The position numbers were made by a program, and so were the translations under genes. Below are positions 1-8,705 of a stretch of 64,000 nt of DNA, piece by piece (within the stretch, counting starts at the first letter, position 1; the number at the start of each line of letters is the position of its first letter). Below the pieces are notes generated by a model. That model did no database searches and had not been told where the DNA came from. It saw nothing but the letters and a program-made list of their open reading frames with translations. The DNA comes from Photobacterium profundum (GTDB taxonomy: Bacteria > Pseudomonadota > Gammaproteobacteria > Enterobacterales > Vibrionaceae), in NCBI RefSeq assembly GCF_003026285.1, contig NZ_PYOD01000002.1, positions 744,001-808,000 of the forward strand, read 5' to 3'.

Positions 1-333
1 AGAATCACACCACAGTAGTGGTTGTCCGGTCTTCATCGACATCAAATTCGTCCATGCAGTAATAATCGGCGTGGTTTCTGTCACTATATACGGTGAAAGC
101 TTAGCACCAAATACGCCTTCATCAGCTAACGCTCCCAGGTAAGTAATGTAGTCCCCTTTATCACCAGGAAAAGGGGTGAGTGTTTGATTTGGCTGAACCG
201 CCTTTTGATTTGCGATCGCGATAAACAACTCTTTCATGAGCGATTGAACATCTAGTTTAGGTAATAATTCACTCACCGCTTTATCATCTAAAATGAAAGG
301 AGCGTGGCTATGATTGAAGTGGTCTATAAGCAT
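1..333 (-). CDS. Ornithine cyclodeaminase / mu-crystallin family protein, N-terminal part
   Basis: The frame is open from ATG at 333 down to the window edge, giving the first 111 residues; the C-terminal part lies outside. The translation starts MLIDHFNHSH and contains GDKGDYITYLGALAD and VFGAKLSPYIV, followed by a TAWTNLMSMKTGQPLLW stretch. This resembles the N-terminal dimerisation and substrate-binding half of the ornithine cyclodeaminase/mu-crystallin family, NAD(P)-dependent enzymes acting on amino acids or imines. The Rossmann motif lies beyond the edge, so cyclodeaminase, alanine dehydrogenase-like or reductase activity cannot be told apart. An in-frame GTG at 342 is an alternative start. 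Family confidence is good; substrate is unknown. Confidence 0.75.
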   Translation of the reverse strand, partial: MLIDHFNHSHAPFILDDKAVSELLPKLDVQSLMKELFIAIANQKAVQPNQTLTPFPGDKGDYITYLGALADEGVFGAKLSPYIVTETTPIITAWTNLMSMKTGQPLLWCDS

Positions 334-641
334 CTTTTTCACACATCTGATTGATTAACACAACAAGAATAATACTACTTAGTATAATTTATACTGTGAA
401 GTATATTGTGTTTTTAATTTAATCCCCCTCTAATAACTTATCGAAGAAATACGTGTTTTGTTGCAAACCAGAGTGATAAGACGTGATCAGGCTCAATACC
501 AACGAAGGCACCAAAAAATGAGCTTAGGAATAAAATGTTTCTATTATAATTGAGGGATGTTCATGAATCGCTAAACTAGCTTTAGGGAAAGAAGAGATAC
601 TGAGACGTGGTTAAATTTTCATTTGCTTTACATTGTAAATT
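334..641. other. Intergenic region upstream of the ornithine cyclodeaminase-like gene
   Basis: About 300 bp of AT-rich DNA without a convincing gene. It must carry the promoter of the leftward gene ending at 333. At its right end it holds a perfect parS2 site (626-640) abutting the stop codon of the LysR gene. Nothing else is recognised. Confidence 0.5.
626..640. promoter_or_regulatory. parS2 site (ParB2-binding palindrome)
   Basis: CTTTACATTGTAAAT is a perfect match to NTTTACANTGTAAAN, the known Vibrionaceae chromosome-2 centromere motif. It lies just past the stop codon of the leftward lysR, about 31 kb from parB2. It is the outermost of eight perfect copies in the window. Confidence 0.85.
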
Positions 642-1601
642 TCATACAAAGTCATTATTTCCTTTTAACTTTAAATCCTTAATACCTTGCTTAATCAGCA
701 TATTAATTTGTTCTCGGAACCAAATATGCATCGGTTCTTTGCTAACTCGAGCATTCCAATACAGGTAAATATCTACTTCTGGTAATCCTTCTACATCAGT
801 AATAACTAACTCACTAGAGTCTTGTGCCATGGTACTCACCACTAATCGGTTAAAGCAGGCAATATGTCGCCCTAGTTTGATCGTTTCAAGCGCAATGTTG
901 TACGACGGCGTTTTTAGCGTAATGGGACGATTAATACCTTGCTTTCGTGCCGCCTCATCAACTAAACGTTCACCTTCAGCCCCTGGATAAATTCGCACAT
1001 GAGGAAACGAGAATACATCTTCCAATTTAGGCGAAGAGATTCGAGTAAATGGATGATCAACATGAGTAACTACCGATAAACGAGAGGTATAATATTTCAC
1101 ACCATAAATACTCGGTGGAGCGGATCCTAATCCACCGAAGACCACATCTATATCACCATTTTCAAGCGCATTAAAAATGTCAAACGGCCATTCCACCAGC
1201 TCTATACACAGGTTGGGGGCAGCTACAGAGATCTGACTGAGAAGCGGTATCAATAAATGCTTTAACGAGGCATCTTGGGTACAAAACCTGATTGTCCCTT
1301 CTGCATCAGCAGGTAAAAAAGTACGCTTGTAAACCGTGCTATCTAATTGATTAAACAGCTGCGATAACGGAACTTGTAAGGCTGCTCCCAAATTGGACAA
1401 TACCATCCCATTTTTACTTTTGATCAGTAGCGGATCATCAAACTCTTTCCGTAACTTTTGCAAGTGATAACTCATAGTAGCTTGGCTAATATTCAGCATT
1501 ACGGCAGTTCGGCTTACATGTTTTTCTTCTAACAATGCAGCCAAGAAAACCAGTAAATTTAAATCTTTTTTTGCCAAACGTTGTAATAATTCGAGCTGCA
1601 T
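642..1601 (-). CDS. LysR-family transcriptional regulator
   Basis: A 319-residue DNA-binding regulator. The N-terminal winged helix-turn-helix is clear: a DLNLLVFLAALLEEKHVSRTA stretch followed by ISQATMSYHLQKLRKEFDDPLLIK. After it comes a substrate-binding domain of normal length. I chose ATG at 1601 because AAGGGG lies at the right distance upstream; the frame extends to a TTG at 1640, which is less likely. The variant DLNLL N-terminus resembles the LeuO/NodD-type branch. The gene faces away from the lipoprotein gene at 1724, leaving a 122-bp shared promoter region. Target genes and effector cannot be inferred. Confidence 0.85.
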   Translation of the reverse strand: MQLELLQRLAKKDLNLLVFLAALLEEKHVSRTAVMLNISQATMSYHLQKLRKEFDDPLLIKSKNGMVLSNLGAALQVPLSQLFNQLDSTVYKRTFLPADAEGTIRFCTQDASLKHLLIPLLSQISVAAPNLCIELVEWPFDIFNALENGDIDVVFGGLGSAPPSIYGVKYYTSRLSVVTHVDHPFTRISSPKLEDVFSFPHVRIYPGAEGERLVDEAARKQGINRPITLKTPSYNIALETIKLGRHIACFNRLVVSTMAQDSSELVITDVEGLPEVDIYLYWNARVSKEPMHIWFREQINMLIKQGIKDLKLKGNNDFV

Positions 1602-1723
1602 TACCTGCCCCTTATGGATTATTGAATTTATCGATAACAACTATAGAAAACAGTGTATTTTAAGGTAATCATTATTTAGATACTATAGTCCCATCACCAA
1701 CAAACACAACGGTAGCGCAGACA

Positions 1724-2107
1724 ATGATGAAAAAAATAACGATTCTACTTGGGGCTTCTTTACTCACCGCATGTTCTTATAACGCAGCACCAGTCGTAGG
1801 GCCTCACGACAAAACAGATCAAGAATATCAACAAGATTATGCCGAGTGTGAAATGTACGCAGCAAGAGTAGACAAAGGCGAAGCGGTTAAAACTGGTATA
1901 GCAAATGGTGCATTAGTCGGCGTGGCGAGTGGTGCTATAGCAGGCCTAATTGATGGTGGCGTTGTCGAAGGTGCGGCTATCGGTGTAGCTGTTGGGGCTG
2001 GTTCTGGCGCAGCTGGTGGGGCATTAAAAGCCACTGACGATCAAAGTTTAGTATTACGTCGCTGCCTAGATAGTAAAGGCTATGACGTTTATGACCTACG
2101 CAGCTAA
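1724..2107 (+). CDS. Outer-membrane lipoprotein with glycine zipper
   Basis: 127 residues. The N-terminus MMKKITILLGASLLTACS is a lipoprotein signal with lipobox LTAC and lipidated Cys17. Residues about 60-105 form a glycine/alanine-rich zipper (repeated GxxxG-like spacing: GALVGVASGAIAGLIDGG, GAAIGVAVGAGSGAAGG), typical of small outer-membrane lipoproteins in the SlyB/OsmB/17-kDa antigen fold group. Two cysteines near the mature start and the C-terminus (YAECEMYAAR and RRCLDSKGY) may form a disulfide. ATG at 1727 is an alternative start. The exact role is unknown; envelope integrity is the usual suggestion for the class. Confidence 0.8.
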   Translation: MMKKITILLGASLLTACSYNAAPVVGPHDKTDQEYQQDYAECEMYAARVDKGEAVKTGIANGALVGVASGAIAGLIDGGVVEGAAIGVAVGAGSGAAGGALKATDDQSLVLRRCLDSKGYDVYDLRS

Positions 2108-2268
2108 TCGTTATCAATTAACGCGGCATGGTTTAGCTACGCGAATAAAACTTCTGAGCTCTCTCGCAAAGTAATTTTATCGTAAAATGATGCTACTGTG
2201 TAAACCGACCATTGATTATTTTTATTCTATATTATCAATAGCTTCTACTAAATGAGACGAGAATCATA

Positions 2269-2284
2269 AAAAGAATATTCTTTT
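2269..2284. promoter_or_regulatory. 16-bp perfect palindrome upstream of the sugar ABC operon
   Basis: AAAAGAATATTCTTTT is a perfect inverted repeat 70 bp before the chosen start of the sugar-binding protein gene. It could be an operator for a dimeric regulator. No regulator gene adjoins the operon, so this is a positional suggestion only. Confidence 0.3.
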
Positions 2285-2353
2285 GATTAAACATCAATAC
2301 TCAAGGCGTATCATGTGCAACCTGTACATATACCAATCAGGAGTATTGTTGTT

Positions 2354-3367
2354 ATGAATATTTATGGCATTTTATCTGGCAAATCAAAAAAGGCTATATT
2401 GGCTGTTCTATTTTCAGCTATTTTCTCGTTATCCTCTTCAACAGCAGTGGCTTCTCCGTCAGGAAAGGACATGTCAATTTGGTTTGATGTCGGCGGCCCA
2501 GTAGGAGGACCATACGCAACCGTTGTTCAAAATGGAGCGACACAGGCGGCGGATGATTTAGGGGTCGATCTACGCGTAATGTACTCAGATTGGCAACCGC
2601 AAAAGATGATTGAAAATTTCAAGCTGGCATTGGCTGCCAAACCGACAGGTATTGTTGTAATGGGGCACCCTGGTGACAGTGCCTACGAAAATTTGGTTAA
2701 TGAAGCATTTAGCAAAGGCATTCAAGTTACGTCTGTTGATACAGCCCTTCCAACCACGATGGCAAATGAACAGAGTAAAGGGTTTGGCTATGTCGGAGTG
2801 AGTAACGCTGCACGCGGTATTCACTTGGCCAAAGAAGCATTACGTCGCGGTCAGTTCAAGGCAGGTGACCAAGCAATGGTCTGGGGGATCAAGGATATTG
2901 CCGAGCGTAGTGACTCAACACGGGGGCTGATCAGCACTCTTGAAGAAGCAGGTTTAGCCGTCGATTTTCTTCAAATCTCACCAGAAACAGATAAAGACCC
3001 TTCTCTGGGAACCAATGTAATCACGGCCTACCTAGCACGCAATCCGAATGTGAAGCTGATTATGGTGGATCATGCAGCGCTTACCTCACAAATGGGGAAC
3101 TTCTTGCGTAATGCAGGTATTCGCCCACAAGAGCTGTATGTTGCAGGATTTAGCCTTTCGCCAGCAACTGCGGATGCAATTAAAACAGATTACGTCCAGC
3201 TTGTTGCCGATAGTCAGCCATATCTGATGGGTTACCTGTCTGTGGTACAGGTTGTATTGAGCAAACGTTATGGTTTTTCTGGTCTAGATATCAATACTGG
3301 CGCTGGATTTGTCAGCCAGAATAATATCGATTTTATTGCGCCCTTGGCAGCAAAAGGGATTCGTTAA
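2354..3367 (+). CDS. Sugar ABC transporter, periplasmic substrate-binding protein
   Basis: About 337 residues from the preferred ATG at 2354, which is preceded by AGGAG; a GTG at 2315 would add 13 residues in front of the signal peptide. The signal peptide runs through a hydrophobic AILAVLFSAIFSLSSS segment with cleavage near AVASPSG. The mature part matches the LacI/RbsB-like periplasmic binding fold (type I, Peripla_BP_4): WFDVGGPVGGPYATVVQNGA at the start and a GIVVMGHPGDSAYENLV hinge strand. The stop codon overlaps the ATPase start by one base. With the GH4 enzyme downstream, a glycoside or oligosaccharide ligand is likely but unidentified. Confidence 0.85.
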   Translation: MNIYGILSGKSKKAILAVLFSAIFSLSSSTAVASPSGKDMSIWFDVGGPVGGPYATVVQNGATQAADDLGVDLRVMYSDWQPQKMIENFKLALAAKPTGIVVMGHPGDSAYENLVNEAFSKGIQVTSVDTALPTTMANEQSKGFGYVGVSNAARGIHLAKEALRRGQFKAGDQAMVWGIKDIAERSDSTRGLISTLEEAGLAVDFLQISPETDKDPSLGTNVITAYLARNPNVKLIMVDHAALTSQMGNFLRNAGIRPQELYVAGFSLSPATADAIKTDYVQLVADSQPYLMGYLSVVQVVLSKRYGFSGLDINTGAGFVSQNNIDFIAPLAAKGIR

Positions 3368-4122
3368 TGACGGATCGAGTGCTTAAGTTGACTGGGCTGA
3401 ACAAATGGTTTGGCCAAGTCCACGCGTTAAAAGATATTAACTTTTCACTTCATCGTGGTGAGGTATGTGCTTTGCTCGGTGATAACGGAGCCGGAAAATC
3501 AACCCTCATCAAATTGATTGCCGGTGCCGAGCAAATTGAAAGTGGTCAATTAATAATTGGTGGCGAGAAGGTGCCAACTCATCGCTATACGGTACAACAT
3601 GCCCGTCATTTAGGCATTGAAACTGTCTATCAGTCTGGTTCTCTCGGCGAACAGCAGAGCGTTTGGCGTAATCTGTTTCTTGGCCGGCATCTTCGTAACA
3701 GGCTGGGGTTTATTGATCACAAAGAAGAGCGTCGTCAGGCCGCTCTGCTCCTCAAGAAATTAGACTTTCGTGGGGTCGGAGCCAATATCGATGCCCCTGT
3801 GAGTTTACTATCAGGCGGTGAGCGTCAGGGATTGGCCATCGGTCGTGCCATGCTATTTGATGCTCGGGTGGTGATATTAGATGAGCCGACCACGGCGTTA
3901 TCGTTGGGCGAGGTCGAAAAAGTGTTGTGCTTTATTGAAACATTGAAATCGCAAGGCAGAGCATGCCTGTTAATCACCCATAACATGAATGACGCCTATC
4001 GGGTTGCTGACCGATTTGTGGTAATGGATCGCGGCAGTATGGTAGCTGAATACCGAAAATCAGAAATGACTCAGTCTTCGTTACAGTTGGCACTGTTAGA
4101 TGCTGTAGGACGGGGAGCATAA
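3367..4122 (+). CDS. Sugar ABC transporter ATP-binding protein
   Basis: 251 residues, one nucleotide-binding domain. Walker A GDNGAGKS is at 38-45, the signature LSGGERQ at 148-154, and Walker B VVILDEP at 168-174 with catalytic Glu173. Most carbohydrate uptake ATPases of the RbsA/MglA class have two fused domains; this single domain presumably acts as a homodimer with the permease, as in FrcA-type systems. It overlaps both neighbours by one base (TAATG-type junctions), showing strict translational coupling. It energises import of the sugar bound by the preceding protein. Confidence 0.88.
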   Translation: MTDRVLKLTGLNKWFGQVHALKDINFSLHRGEVCALLGDNGAGKSTLIKLIAGAEQIESGQLIIGGEKVPTHRYTVQHARHLGIETVYQSGSLGEQQSVWRNLFLGRHLRNRLGFIDHKEERRQAALLLKKLDFRGVGANIDAPVSLLSGGERQGLAIGRAMLFDARVVILDEPTTALSLGEVEKVLCFIETLKSQGRACLLITHNMNDAYRVADRFVVMDRGSMVAEYRKSEMTQSSLQLALLDAVGRGA

Positions 4123-5111
4123 TGAATTCATTTATTACTCGTCACCGTGTTCCATCATTGACCGCATTAATCCTTGTTGCCTTATGGGCACTCTTTACGG
4201 TGTGTAGCCCAGAAACCTTCCTACATGGCCGTATTTACACCGCATTCATGTCGACGATTCCGTTCACGGCTATGCTGGCTTTTGCTTTGACGTTGCTCAT
4301 TATCGCGCGTGAAATCGACATGAGTTTCCCCGCGGTTGTCGCGCTGGGAGGCTTCGTTTTCTCTGCCACCTTTCAGGCGACAAACTCCCCTCTGTTGGCC
4401 CTCGGATGTGCGATTGCTGCAGGTTTAGCTTGTGGCATCCTGAACGGAATACTGGTGGTCTATTTTCGTATCCCTTCGATCATTGCAACCATCGGCACCC
4501 AGTTTTTTCTGGGTGGACTAACAACCGTTTTGGCTGATGGTCTCGCCCTGAGTATTCCGCAAATTCGTGACAGTTGGATTCACACTCTGATGGTTGGGCG
4601 TATTGCCGAAGTGATTCCTGCTCAGATGTTATGGGCCTTACTGGTAATTTTCTTGCTCTGGCTGCTCCTTTCACACCATGTTTTTGGTGATAACGTCAAT
4701 TTTATTGGTGATAACCCGACTGCAGCACAAGTGATGGGAGTACCGGTTGAACAGACTCGCTTGTTGTTATTTATGCTGATGGGCGCGATGTCGGCTTTCG
4801 TCGGAGTCTTTGTCAGCCTTGAGATGAGTAGCTGGTGGCCTAATCAGGGGCAGGGTTACATGCTATTGGTTTTTGCCTCGGTATTCATTGGCGGAACCTC
4901 TGTTCTCGGCGGGCGCGGCACCTTGATGGGCACACTGTTTGGTGCCTGCATTATCGGTATTTTGGAAGCCGGGATCATCAGTGCCGGGTTGGCGGGTTTT
5001 TGGACTCGCCTAATCTACGGCGTCACCATTCTTGTTTCGTTAATGGTCCATAGCATGCTGTTAAAACAGCACATAGGATCATGGCGACGGTTACTTTTTA
5101 ATAAGGTATAG
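4122..5111 (+). CDS. Sugar ABC transporter permease
   Basis: 329 residues, strongly hydrophobic with about 8-10 membrane segments; RbsC/FrcB-like branched (BPD_transp_2) permease. Recognisable parts are TLLIIAREIDMSFPAVVALGG near the N-terminus and the cytoplasmic loop GDNPTAAQVMGVPVEQTR, followed by VFASVFIGGTSVLGGRGTLMGTLFG, the conserved coupling region of this family. It is located in the inner membrane and presumably forms a homodimer with two copies of the upstream ATPase. Two bases separate it from the GH4 gene. Confidence 0.87.
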   Translation: MNSFITRHRVPSLTALILVALWALFTVCSPETFLHGRIYTAFMSTIPFTAMLAFALTLLIIAREIDMSFPAVVALGGFVFSATFQATNSPLLALGCAIAAGLACGILNGILVVYFRIPSIIATIGTQFFLGGLTTVLADGLALSIPQIRDSWIHTLMVGRIAEVIPAQMLWALLVIFLLWLLLSHHVFGDNVNFIGDNPTAAQVMGVPVEQTRLLLFMLMGAMSAFVGVFVSLEMSSWWPNQGQGYMLLVFASVFIGGTSVLGGRGTLMGTLFGACIIGILEAGIISAGLAGFWTRLIYGVTILVSLMVHSMLLKQHIGSWRRLLFNKV

Positions 5112-5113
5112 AT

Positions 5114-6496
5114 ATGACTAAAATAACCATTATCGGTGCGGGTAGTGTGATGTTCACCCGTCAGATTACTTCAGCCTTACTCTCTTATCCGGCATTAAAC
5201 GATATTGACTTGGTGCTGATGGATATCGATCCCGAGGTACTTAAAAGAAGCCATCAGCTTATTAGTAAAATGGCAGAGCAAGCTAACACTCGTGCTCGGA
5301 TCAGTATGACCACAGATAGGCGTGTGGCGTTGACCGGTGCTGACTTTGTGATTAATGCCATTCAGGTTGGAGGCTTAGAACCGTGGCGACTGGATATGCA
5401 GATTCCGACCAAGTACGGTGTAATACAAGAAGTTGGCGATACCATGGGGCCGGGTGGCATTTTCCGCGCTCTACGCCATATCCCCCCAATGTTGGCCATA
5501 TTGCGAGACATGGAAGAGGTATGCCCCGAGGCGTTGTTTATCAATTATGCCAACCCACTCGCGCCATTAACTTGGGCAGCAAAAGATTCCAGCCCGATTA
5601 AGTCTATCGGTTTGTGTTATGGCGTGCGCTATACCGCGGCTCAGCTTGTCGGGTATTTAGGCGAAGGCGACTGGGTAGAGCACCCTTCAACCCCCGAACG
5701 CTGGCAACGACTGATGTATCACGATGTACCTTCGCACATTGACTATGAATTCGCGGGCATTAATCACATGACGTGGATAACCAAAATGATGGCGAATGGC
5801 AAGGATATGCAGCCTAAAATCCGTGAATTGGTTAATAACCCGAAGGTCTACGCTGCTGATGGTGTGCGCTGTGAAGTACTGAAATTTTTTGGTTTATGGT
5901 GCACCGAAAACCACTGGCACTGTAGCGATTACCTGCCCTATTTCCGTAAAAATGAAGAGATGATTAATCATTTCCTTCCTCAGCGCTGGGATTTATTGGC
6001 GTTGGAAGAAAAAGTCCATTCTGCTGGTGAAGCTGAAATTGACGCCCAGTTGGCAGGAATACAAAAGTTTACGATTGAACCAAATATGCTAAATGCACCG
6101 AAGCTGATTAACGCGATGCTCAGCGGTGAACGGACACGGATCAATGGTAATGTGCCAAATCGCCAATCTGTGGGGTTATTGATCGATAACCTACCTGAAA
6201 ACTGTGTTGTTGAGGTACCGATTTGGGTTGATAACCAAGGGATTCATCCGCAGAAAATGGGCCGTTTACCGATGCAATGTGCTAGTTTGATCAAAACCAA
6301 TACCGCGGTACAAGAGTTAATTGTTGAAGCGGCGCTGACTTGTAATCTTGATGCTGCACGGTATGCCCTGGCTCTGGATCCGGTAACGGCGACAGTGTGC
6401 ACCCTTGAGCAAATTGATGCGATGTTTACTGAAATGTTTACTGCACAGCGTCAATGGTTGCCACAGTTTGCCAATGTACCTTCAACTTCACTGTAG
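5114..6496 (+). CDS. Glycoside hydrolase family 4 (alpha-galactosidase/glucosidase-like)
   Basis: 460 residues, cytoplasmic. GH4 enzymes use NAD+ and a divalent metal (usually Mn2+) and cleave by an oxidation/elimination route. Visible are the dinucleotide-binding ITIIGAGSVMFTR at the N-terminus, the conserved GDTMGPGGIFRALR segment (109-121), INYANP (143-148), the metal ligands Cys168 (GLCYGV) and His218 (INHMTW). Length is normal. It is the last gene of the ABC operon, so it probably hydrolyses the imported sugar. GH4 anomeric specificity varies (alpha-galactoside, alpha-glucoside, galacturonide, 6-phospho sugars). Because the importer is ABC rather than PTS, an unphosphorylated substrate is expected. 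Confidence 0.85.
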   Translation: MTKITIIGAGSVMFTRQITSALLSYPALNDIDLVLMDIDPEVLKRSHQLISKMAEQANTRARISMTTDRRVALTGADFVINAIQVGGLEPWRLDMQIPTKYGVIQEVGDTMGPGGIFRALRHIPPMLAILRDMEEVCPEALFINYANPLAPLTWAAKDSSPIKSIGLCYGVRYTAAQLVGYLGEGDWVEHPSTPERWQRLMYHDVPSHIDYEFAGINHMTWITKMMANGKDMQPKIRELVNNPKVYAADGVRCEVLKFFGLWCTENHWHCSDYLPYFRKNEEMINHFLPQRWDLLALEEKVHSAGEAEIDAQLAGIQKFTIEPNMLNAPKLINAMLSGERTRINGNVPNRQSVGLLIDNLPENCVVEVPIWVDNQGIHPQKMGRLPMQCASLIKTNTAVQELIVEAALTCNLDAARYALALDPVTATVCTLEQIDAMFTEMFTAQRQWLPQFANVPSTSL

Positions 6497-6528
6497 CTAA
6501 ACGTGCAATAAAGATAGTGACGCTGATC

Positions 6529-6585
6529 ATACCCAAGTTACCTCAAGATGTTCGTTTCAACGAGAACTTAGGTAGCTTGAGTATA
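6529..6585. repeat. Short MITE-like palindromic repeat
   Basis: 57-bp imperfect inverted repeat starting ATACCCAAGTTACCTCAAGA and ending TAGCTTGAGTATA. It is a collapsed, end-to-end version of the larger elements at 14054-14154 and 63151-63322: the same TACCCAAG terminus, CTCAAGATG block and TTTCAACGAGAA core. It sits 33 bp after the GH4 stop codon and could fold into a hairpin in the transcript. Confidence 0.65.
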
Positions 6586-6600
6586 TAAGCAATTTTATCC

Positions 6601-6637
6601 AGTAAAGATGATCAGGTACTTATCTAGATTGATATAA
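6601..6637. repeat. Short dispersed repeat, copy 1
   Basis: AGTAAAGATGATCAGGTACT followed by TATCTAGATTGATATAA. A diverged copy lies at 28453-28489 (GGATGCTCAAATACTTGTCTAGATTGGTATTA). It includes one ATGATCA heptamer. Intergenic; function unknown. Confidence 0.45.
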
Positions 6638-6643
6638 GTTTTA

Positions 6644-6802
6644 TCACTCCTTCACATACAACGTCGCTTTCGACTCTTTAATTAGCTGTGCCGCATAAGA
6701 CGGTGTTACTTCACGCAGCTGACCTTTAACAGAGTGAAAGTACCCTTCCCAGTAGTGATCACGATAGATACCATTTTTTTGGAATTCAACAACAACTTTC
6801 AT
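6644..6802 (-). CDS. Small hypothetical protein (52 aa)
   Basis: ATG at 6802 to TGA at 6644. The product begins MKVVVEFQKNGIYRDHYWEGYF and ends ATLYVKE, with a short basic/aromatic make-up and no signal peptide or membrane segment. Codon use and the protein-like sequence (strand-like KVVVEFQ, then SYAAQLIKESKATLYVK) argue for a real gene even though it is short. No family is recognised. It stands alone, with the GH4 gene's repeat on one side and the oppositely oriented amidohydrolase on the other. Confidence 0.6.
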   Translation of the reverse strand: MKVVVEFQKNGIYRDHYWEGYFHSVKGQLREVTPSYAAQLIKESKATLYVKE

Positions 6803-7052
6803 AATGTACTCACTTGTTATGATCTCGTTGTTTAAACATAACAGGTTATAAAAATCATAAATGCAACATTAGATTTACAATAACTTGCATTTTTCGTTGA
6901 ACTTTATAACCCATTTATTTCATTACACTAAACCCATAAAAGCAAAGCCAGCCCATACATTTGTCACACAAAACGATCTATCATAATAACGAATACAATT
7001 AGGATTTACCCGAGTGCCATACTGGCACGTTATTGATGATGGAGTAACAATA

Positions 7053-8648
7053 ATGCGTCAGTTAATCAAAAATGCGACGGTAATTGATGGTCGTGGTAGT
7101 AATGCTTTTAAAAGTGATATATTAATTAATAATCAAGTTATTACTGACATTTCCCCTTTTATCACAACCGTGGTTGATCACGTCATCAATGCTGATGGTG
7201 CTTTTGTGACACCGGGATTTATTGACGTTCATAGCCACACCGATCTAGCAACGTTTTTACCACAAGGGTTTAAGCCCAAAATAATGCAAGGCATCACCAC
7301 CGAGCTTGTTGGCCTCTGTGGTCTTGGTGTTTCACCATTGCTAAAGGAACTGCAAGCTGAACACAGAAAGCGTCTAATTATAGGTAATCCAACGATCGAT
7401 TGGGACTGGGACGATTTTCCCAGTTATACATCTGCTCTTGAGCAGCAGGGATTAGAAGTTAACGTATCCGCTTTCTTACCGCATGGCTTACTGCGTTATC
7501 AGATCTGTGGTAACAGCAGCATACCTATGAATAAAAATCAGCGAATGAAACTGGCTCAATTAACAAATGAAGCCCTAGGAGCTGGAGCCAGAGGGGTCAG
7601 TCTGGGATTGATCTATCACCCTGCTTTATTTAGTGATCGCGATGAACTGTTAACCGTAGCTCAGGTTGCAGCTAAACATCAGAAACCAATTGTTGTACAC
7701 ATGCGCAGTGAAAGTGATCAGATCCTTGAAGCACTACAAGAGATGATCGCATTATCTGAACAAGCTGGTTGCCAGTTACATATTTCCCACCTGAAGCTAA
7801 TTGGCCGGCGTAATGCGGGAAAACTATCATCGTTACTATCATTGATCGAACGTTATCAGATCTCCTTCGACCAATATCCGTACCATTACGGAAGTACAAC
7901 GCTATTTTCTATATTGCCTCCGGCCCTGATCCGCGCCTACGCACCGGATGAATTGATGGAAAAATTACACACCTCCACCGTCAGACGACAAGTCCATGAC
8001 TGGCTTTCTGAACGTATTTTACCTCAGGCAAGCGAACCTTGGGATAACCTACCCGCGTTAGTCGGTTGGGAAAATATTCTTATTTGCGAAGTTGAAAGCC
8101 AAGAAGCTCAGAAATGGGTAGGGATCTCTATTGCTGAATGTGCACAACAAACTGATCAACATCCCGTCGATTTTGCGTTAGATCTTCTCATCCGTGAACG
8201 GGGTAATGTCCGGATGATTGATTATTTTATGGATGAGGCACTTGTTGAGCAGATCCTTCAGCACCCACAGGGTATGGTTGGCTCAGACACCCTACTCGGA
8301 GGCAGGCTTCACCCGAGAGTCAGTGGCTCGTTCCCACGGATCATTAACCAATTTGTCACTCAACGTAAATTACTGTCGCTTGAGCAGGCGGTTCGTAAAA
8401 TGACGGCGTTAAGTGCAGAGACATTTTCACTTCACAAGCGGGGAAAGTTAGCACCAGGCTATTATGCCGATATTGCTATGTTTGGCGCTGATTTCAGTGA
8501 TCATGCAACGATAGAGCAACCAGAAAGGTATGCAACCGGTCTACACAATTTATGGGTAAACGGTCAGCAAAAAGTCGTCCAGGGAAAATATATGAACACA
8601 CGTTCAGGTCAAATTTTATTGGCAAAAAGCGGTAATAACGGTGTTTAG
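7053..8648 (+). CDS. D-aminoacylase / N-acyl-D-amino-acid deacylase family amidohydrolase
   Basis: 531 residues from ATG at 7053, chosen for GGAG eight bases upstream. A metal-dependent amidohydrolase of the D-aminoacylase branch (COG3653-like). Metal-binding HxH is at His60/His62 in FIDVHSHTDL, after the VTPGFID strand; further ligand motifs are VHMRSES and QLHISHLK, and a late GMVGSDTLLGG holds the catalytic Asp. Such enzymes remove N-acyl groups from D-amino acids in the cytoplasm. The C-terminal GYYADIAMFGADF closes the small beta-sandwich domain. It is a single-gene unit ended by a terminator that overlaps its stop codon. The substrate is not deducible. Confidence 0.82.
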   Translation: MRQLIKNATVIDGRGSNAFKSDILINNQVITDISPFITTVVDHVINADGAFVTPGFIDVHSHTDLATFLPQGFKPKIMQGITTELVGLCGLGVSPLLKELQAEHRKRLIIGNPTIDWDWDDFPSYTSALEQQGLEVNVSAFLPHGLLRYQICGNSSIPMNKNQRMKLAQLTNEALGAGARGVSLGLIYHPALFSDRDELLTVAQVAAKHQKPIVVHMRSESDQILEALQEMIALSEQAGCQLHISHLKLIGRRNAGKLSSLLSLIERYQISFDQYPYHYGSTTLFSILPPALIRAYAPDELMEKLHTSTVRRQVHDWLSERILPQASEPWDNLPALVGWENILICEVESQEAQKWVGISIAECAQQTDQHPVDFALDLLIRERGNVRMIDYFMDEALVEQILQHPQGMVGSDTLLGGRLHPRVSGSFPRIINQFVTQRKLLSLEQAVRKMTALSAETFSLHKRGKLAPGYYADIAMFGADFSDHATIEQPERYATGLHNLWVNGQQKVVQGKYMNTRSGQILLAKSGNNGV

Positions 8649-8674
8649 ATAAACACGTTATTACCGCTTTATTT
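8629..8674 (+). terminator. Rho-independent terminator of the amidohydrolase gene
   Basis: GCGGTAATAACG/GTGTTTA pairs with TAAACACGTTATTACCGC, then CTTTATTTT. The left arm includes the last codons and the stop of the gene, an unusual but clear overlap. Confidence 0.8.
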
Positions 8675-8705
8675 TCACTATCGGTTTTTTCAGTTCACTT
8701 TACAG

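Larger units (their letters stand above)
6497..7052. other. Intergenic region with repeats and one small gene
   Basis: Contains, in order, a short MITE-like hairpin (6529-6585), a 37-bp dispersed repeat copy (6601-6637), a 52-codon gene on the minus strand (6644-6802) and about 250 bp of AT-rich DNA carrying the promoter of the amidohydrolase gene. Confidence 0.6.
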
